NCBI RefSeq assembly: GCF_009797025.1 | Contig: NZ_CP047027.1 | Span: 4,712,001 to 4,776,000, forward strand | DNA: 64,000 nt | Direction of reading: 5' to 3' | Source of the DNA: Cellulophaga sp. L1A9 | GTDB lineage: Bacteria; Bacteroidota; Bacteroidia; Flavobacteriales; Flavobacteriaceae | In this document: positions 61,565 to 64,000 of the stretch, piece after piece | Layout: the number at the start of each line of letters is the position of its first letter | Numbering within the stretch: position 1 is the stretch's first letter | Notes under the pieces: generated by a model | The model's database searches: none | What the model was told of the DNA's origin: nothing | The model's input: only the letters and a program-made list of their open reading frames with translations | Position numbers and translations under genes: made by a program

Positions 61565-61987
61565 ATGATCATGACGGCTACCCTAAAATTTATAATAACC
61601 ACATTACTTTTAATAGGCATCACACTACCCTTAGCGGCCCAAGAAATAGATCCTACATGGATAGAGGCCGAAGCTACCATAACAGAAATTCATAAAAGTA
61701 TTGGGCGCAGAGGTAGAACAAACGCTTTTGCAGATGTGACCTTTACCACAAAAAAAGAAGAAGCCATCCAGACCAGAGTAGAAATATTAGCCATCCCCAT
61801 TTATGGCTCCGTAAAATCTACTGGTGATATCATTACGATTTATTACAATCCAGAAACCCCACAGGTGGCGAGATCAAAAAACATATCCTTCTTTAATACG
61901 TATGGCATATATGTCTTAATTGCGCTAGGTATAATTCTCAGTACCGCAAGAATACTAAAAATGAGAAAAAAGTCCATCTCAGCATAA
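61565..61987 (+). CDS. DUF3592-like membrane protein
   Basis: A start at ATG 61565 or 61571, just after the previous stop, gives signal/helix MTATLKFIITTLLLIGITLP. The middle (EATITEIHKSIGRRGR ... DIITIYYNPETPQVAR) has the DUF3592 pattern, with IYYNPxxP typical. A second helix lies near the C-terminus (YGIYVLIALGIILSTARIL). The longer frame from 61517 would overlap the previous gene and hide the signal. The function is unknown. Confidence 0.7.
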   Translation: MIMTATLKFIITTLLLIGITLPLAAQEIDPTWIEAEATITEIHKSIGRRGRTNAFADVTFTTKKEEAIQTRVEILAIPIYGSVKSTGDIITIYYNPETPQVARSKNISFFNTYGIYVLIALGIILSTARILKMRKKSISA

Positions 61988-62014
61988 AGAATAAGCACAT
62001 CATCAAATAGATAA

Positions 62015-62045
62015 TAGAGCGCCTAACGGCGCTCTATTTTTTTTT
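62015..62045 (+). terminator. Rho-independent terminator
   Basis: A 9-bp G/C-rich stem TAGAGCGCC/GGCGCTCTA with TAAC loop, followed by about ten T residues. Confidence 0.85.
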
Positions 62046-62118
62046 AGCTGCTATCACCTTCCACTACTAACCTCCTACTCCTTAGCACATAATCCTTTCT
62101 TAAAGTTATATTTATAGT

Positions 62119-62148
62119 TTGTCCAACTCTTTATTTTAGTTATATTTG
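62119..62148 (+). promoter_or_regulatory. Bacteroidota-type promoter of the metal regulator
   Basis: TTG at 62119-62121 and TATATTTG at 62141-62148 are separated by 19 bases, the classic Bacteroidota -33/-7 arrangement (TTG-N19-TAnnTTTG). The expected transcript start falls at the edge of the palindrome at 62153. Confidence 0.75.
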
Positions 62149-62152
62149 ATAA

Positions 62153-62174
62153 ATTTTTAAGTATACTTAAAAAT
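62153..62174. promoter_or_regulatory. Palindromic operator for a DtxR/MntR-type regulator
   Basis: A perfect 22-bp palindrome centred on TTAAGTATACTTAA overlaps the predicted transcription start and lies 19 bp before the regulator gene. DtxR/MntR proteins bind such A/T-rich palindromes, so metal-dependent autoregulation of the regulator and transporter operon is likely. Confidence 0.75.
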
Positions 62175-62193
62175 AGTTTAAAGCAAACCTTTT

Positions 62194-62868
62194 ATGTCTG
62201 TAGCTGTTGAAAATTTTGTAAAAGCCGTATATAAAAATGCGAAGCGTACTAATGATACCAAACCCGGGATCATTGCTAAAGAATTAGGCATTTCTAATGC
62301 TGCAGCCACAGATATGGCAAAAAAATTAGCGGTTAAAGACTTGCTACACTATCAAAAATACCAAGAATTAAAACTCACAGATAAAGGGAATAAAATGGCG
62401 CTAAATGTGATTCGTAAGCACCGCCTTTGGGAATCGCTCCTCTTTAAAATGTTTGATATGTCTTTACATGATATTCACCGCGAAGCAGAACTATTGGAAC
62501 ATCAGACTTCAGATTTACTGGCTAATAAAATTAGTGAATACTTAGGCAATCCTAAATTTGATCCGCATGGAGATCCAATTCCAGATAAAAACGGCATCAT
62601 AACCACTACAGATACTTCCTTTACCCTTTCTAAAGCTAATGAAGGTAAAACCTATATCATCTCGCGCTTAATGAGCGATGACAAAGAGTTCTTTGATTTC
62701 TGTGCACAACATGGCTTAAAATATGGCAATACCATTACCGTTTCCAAACAGTTTATTAAAAATAAAATGACTCAGATTGTCGTAAATAATAATACCATAT
62801 TACTAAACGAAGATTTTTCAACCATTATTTATGTGAATGAAAACGAATCAAAAAATGTCCAATACTAG
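62194..62868 (+). CDS. DtxR/MntR-family metal-dependent regulator
   Basis: A 224-residue protein with an N-terminal winged helix (residues ~1-65: KPGIIAKELGISNAAATDMA, then LKLTDKG), a dimerisation/metal domain with RKHRLWESLLFKM, DIHREAELLEHQTSD (candidate His/Glu/His metal ligands) and NPKFDPHGDPIPD, typical of the family, and a C-terminal FeoA/SH3-like domain (residues ~145-220). It senses Mn or Fe and represses uptake genes. It overlaps nothing, but is followed at 2 bp by a metal-binding lipoprotein, so regulator and transporter form one operon. Confidence 0.88.
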   Translation: MSVAVENFVKAVYKNAKRTNDTKPGIIAKELGISNAAATDMAKKLAVKDLLHYQKYQELKLTDKGNKMALNVIRKHRLWESLLFKMFDMSLHDIHREAELLEHQTSDLLANKISEYLGNPKFDPHGDPIPDKNGIITTTDTSFTLSKANEGKTYIISRLMSDDKEFFDFCAQHGLKYGNTITVSKQFIKNKMTQIVVNNNTILLNEDFSTIIYVNENESKNVQY

Positions 62869-62869
62869 A

Positions 62870-63781
62870 ATGAAAAAATACCTTATAATTACGCTTTGTA
62901 CCCTTGCTATTATTAGCTGTAAATCAGATAAGAAAGACAACGGAAAAATAAATGTCGTTACTACCACCTCTATGATCACAGATTTGGTTAAAAATATTGG
63001 CGGAGACTATATCAACCTCCAAGGCCTAATGGGCAGCGGCGTAGATCCGCACCTCTATAAAGCTAGTGAGGGCGATGTTTCTAAACTATCAGAAGCAGAT
63101 ATCATTTTTTATAACGGCCTACATTTAGAAGGCAAGCTGGTAGAAGTTTTTGAGAAAATGGCGCATCAGAATAAAAAAACCATCGCCCTATCAGATGCAC
63201 TAGACAAAAACACCTTAATTGGTTCAGAATTCTTTGCCTCTAATTATGACCCCCATATTTGGTTCAATGTAGATTACTGGAAAGAAGCAACCAAGTATGT
63301 CGTGAAGCAATTATCTGAAGCGGTTCCAGAACACCAAGCTGTTTTTAAAACCAACGGTGAAGCGTATTTAAATAAGCTAGAAGCCCTGAAAACAAAACTG
63401 AATAAAACCATCCAAACCCTACCAGAAGACAAACGTGTGCTCGTTACGGCTCATGATGCTTTTAATTATTTCGGAAAGTCCTTTGGCTTTGAAGTGGTGG
63501 GACTACAAGGAATTTCAACAGCTACGGAAGCTGGTGTTCAGGACGTTCAAAAAATGTCAGATTTTATTATTGACCAAAAAGTAAAAGCTATCTTTATAGA
63601 AAGTTCGGTACCTAGACGTACCATTGAGGCGGTAAAAGCTGCGGTAAATGCTAAAAACCACGATGTGGAAATTGGCGGTTCATTATATTCAGATGCCTTA
63701 GGGAATCCGGGTACGGCAGAAGGCACCTACATTGGTATGTTCGAGTATAATGTGAATACCATCGTAAACGCTTTAAAATAA
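62870..63781 (+). CDS. Zinc/manganese ABC transporter substrate-binding lipoprotein
   Basis: The start at ATG 62870 gives a lipoprotein signal (LCTLAIISCKSD, Cys17). The cluster A-I family motifs are clear: VTTTSMITDLVKNIGGDYI, GVDPHLYKAS (first metal His), YDPHIWFNVDYW (second His), VTAHDAFNYFGKSFG (third His) and IFIESSVPRRT (Glu), followed by Asp in YSDALG. It binds Mn or Zn in the periplasm for the ABC transporter that follows. Upstream in-frame ATGs at 62837 and 62855 are inside the regulator gene and less likely. Confidence 0.9.
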   Translation: MKKYLIITLCTLAIISCKSDKKDNGKINVVTTTSMITDLVKNIGGDYINLQGLMGSGVDPHLYKASEGDVSKLSEADIIFYNGLHLEGKLVEVFEKMAHQNKKTIALSDALDKNTLIGSEFFASNYDPHIWFNVDYWKEATKYVVKQLSEAVPEHQAVFKTNGEAYLNKLEALKTKLNKTIQTLPEDKRVLVTAHDAFNYFGKSFGFEVVGLQGISTATEAGVQDVQKMSDFIIDQKVKAIFIESSVPRRTIEAVKAAVNAKNHDVEIGGSLYSDALGNPGTAEGTYIGMFEYNVNTIVNALK

Positions 63782-63877
63782 TGAAATCTAGAAGCTATTT
63801 CCTGCTATCCGCTATATCTTTTTTAAAGAAAAATCAAAAAAGTATGCCGCTACTATCAGGGCTAAACACCTATTAAA

Positions 63878-64000
63878 ATGACAAATATAGCCGTAAAAGT
63901 TGATGATTTAACGGTAGCCTACAACTACAAACCTGTACTTTGGGATATCGATTTAGAGATTCCAGAAGGAGTGCTTATGGCCATTGTTGGGCCTAACGGT
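63878..64000 (+). CDS. Metal ABC transporter ATP-binding protein (5' part)
   Basis: Forty-one codons, cut by the window edge: [20 protein letters not shown], then [21 protein letters not shown], which ends at the beginning of the Walker A motif. Together with the substrate-binding lipoprotein and the MntR-type regulator it forms a Mn/Zn uptake operon. A 96-bp gap separates it from the previous gene. Confidence 0.88.
   Translation, partial: MTNIAVKVDDLTVAYNYKPVLWDIDLEIPEGVLMAIVGPNG

Noticed and set aside
62837..62869. Upstream start for the metal-binding lipoprotein
   Set aside because: It would add residues before a good lipoprotein signal and lie inside the regulator gene.
63781..63876. 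31-codon ORF between the binding protein and the ABC ATPase
   Set aside because: It is too short and has no motif. The ATG overlaps the previous stop, but the peptide resembles no ABC component.
1..64000. Stop-codon recoding as an explanation for in-frame stops
   Set aside because: The five interruptions use TGA, TAG and TAA (3274, 9135, 10932, 20174, 52285), and normal genes end with all three. Ordinary mutation or sequence error fits better.
1..64000. tRNA or rRNA genes, prophage or integrase
   Set aside because: I saw no cloverleaf, rRNA segment, integrase or phage structural gene apart from the T6SS spike proteins.

Overview
The window is AT-rich DNA from a Bacteroidota bacterium, most likely a flavobacterium. 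The signs are weak Shine-Dalgarno sites, one clear TTG-N19-TAnnTTTG promoter, dozens of short lipoproteins, and DUF2931, YARHG and SUKH-type proteins. Almost all of it (1-61.1 kb) is a type VI secretion (T6SS) and Rhs effector/immunity island. It holds a VgrG, a PAAR-like DUF4280 protein and their cargo, but no T6SS sheath or baseplate genes. The last 2.7 kb is ordinary chromosome.

Layout. 1-8.1 kb: three displaced Rhs C-terminal tips, each starting at the same ~118-bp core repeat, with immunity genes and a run of orphan immunity genes (SUKH, GAD/DUF1851-like, HEAT-like, Imm5/YezG-like). 8.1-32.7 kb and 52-57.5 kb: fragments and whole copies of peptidoglycan-cleaving effectors (GH19-like, muramidase, NlpC/P60, CHAP, M23, papain-like), nearly all followed at once by a lipoprotein, presumably the periplasmic immunity protein. 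32.9-51.7 kb: a frameshifted vgrG, a Tle1-type lipase with DUF2931 lipoproteins (four in a 1.21-kb tandem array), a PAAR-like protein with a metzincin protease and its likely secreted immunity proteins, and a family of two-helix membrane proteins ending in KIGGW. 57.5-61.1 kb: a second array of that membrane family, partly a copy of 49.7-51 kb. 61.3-64 kb: a small lipoprotein, a DUF3592-like protein, and a DtxR/MntR regulator with a metal ABC transporter.

The most striking structure is the junctions. Eight copies of one REP-associated tyrosine transposase (RAYT) element, all in the + direction and all broken, each sit directly upstream of the C-terminal part of an effector and then usually its immunity gene. 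In all but one copy the transposase reading phase runs on into the effector tail. Other joints carry short REP hairpins (stems of different sequence, TGT/TCT-like loops, preceded by CTAGCGC or CTGGCGC) or a ~115-bp two-REP element. I infer that REP/RAYT repeats act as crossover points for swapping and shelving effector modules, as the Rhs core repeat does for Rhs tips.

Decay is heavy: five in-frame nonsense codons, several homopolymer frameshifts, one lost start codon, chimeric genes and gene stubs. Some homopolymer shifts could be sequencing errors. No tRNA, rRNA or CRISPR was seen.
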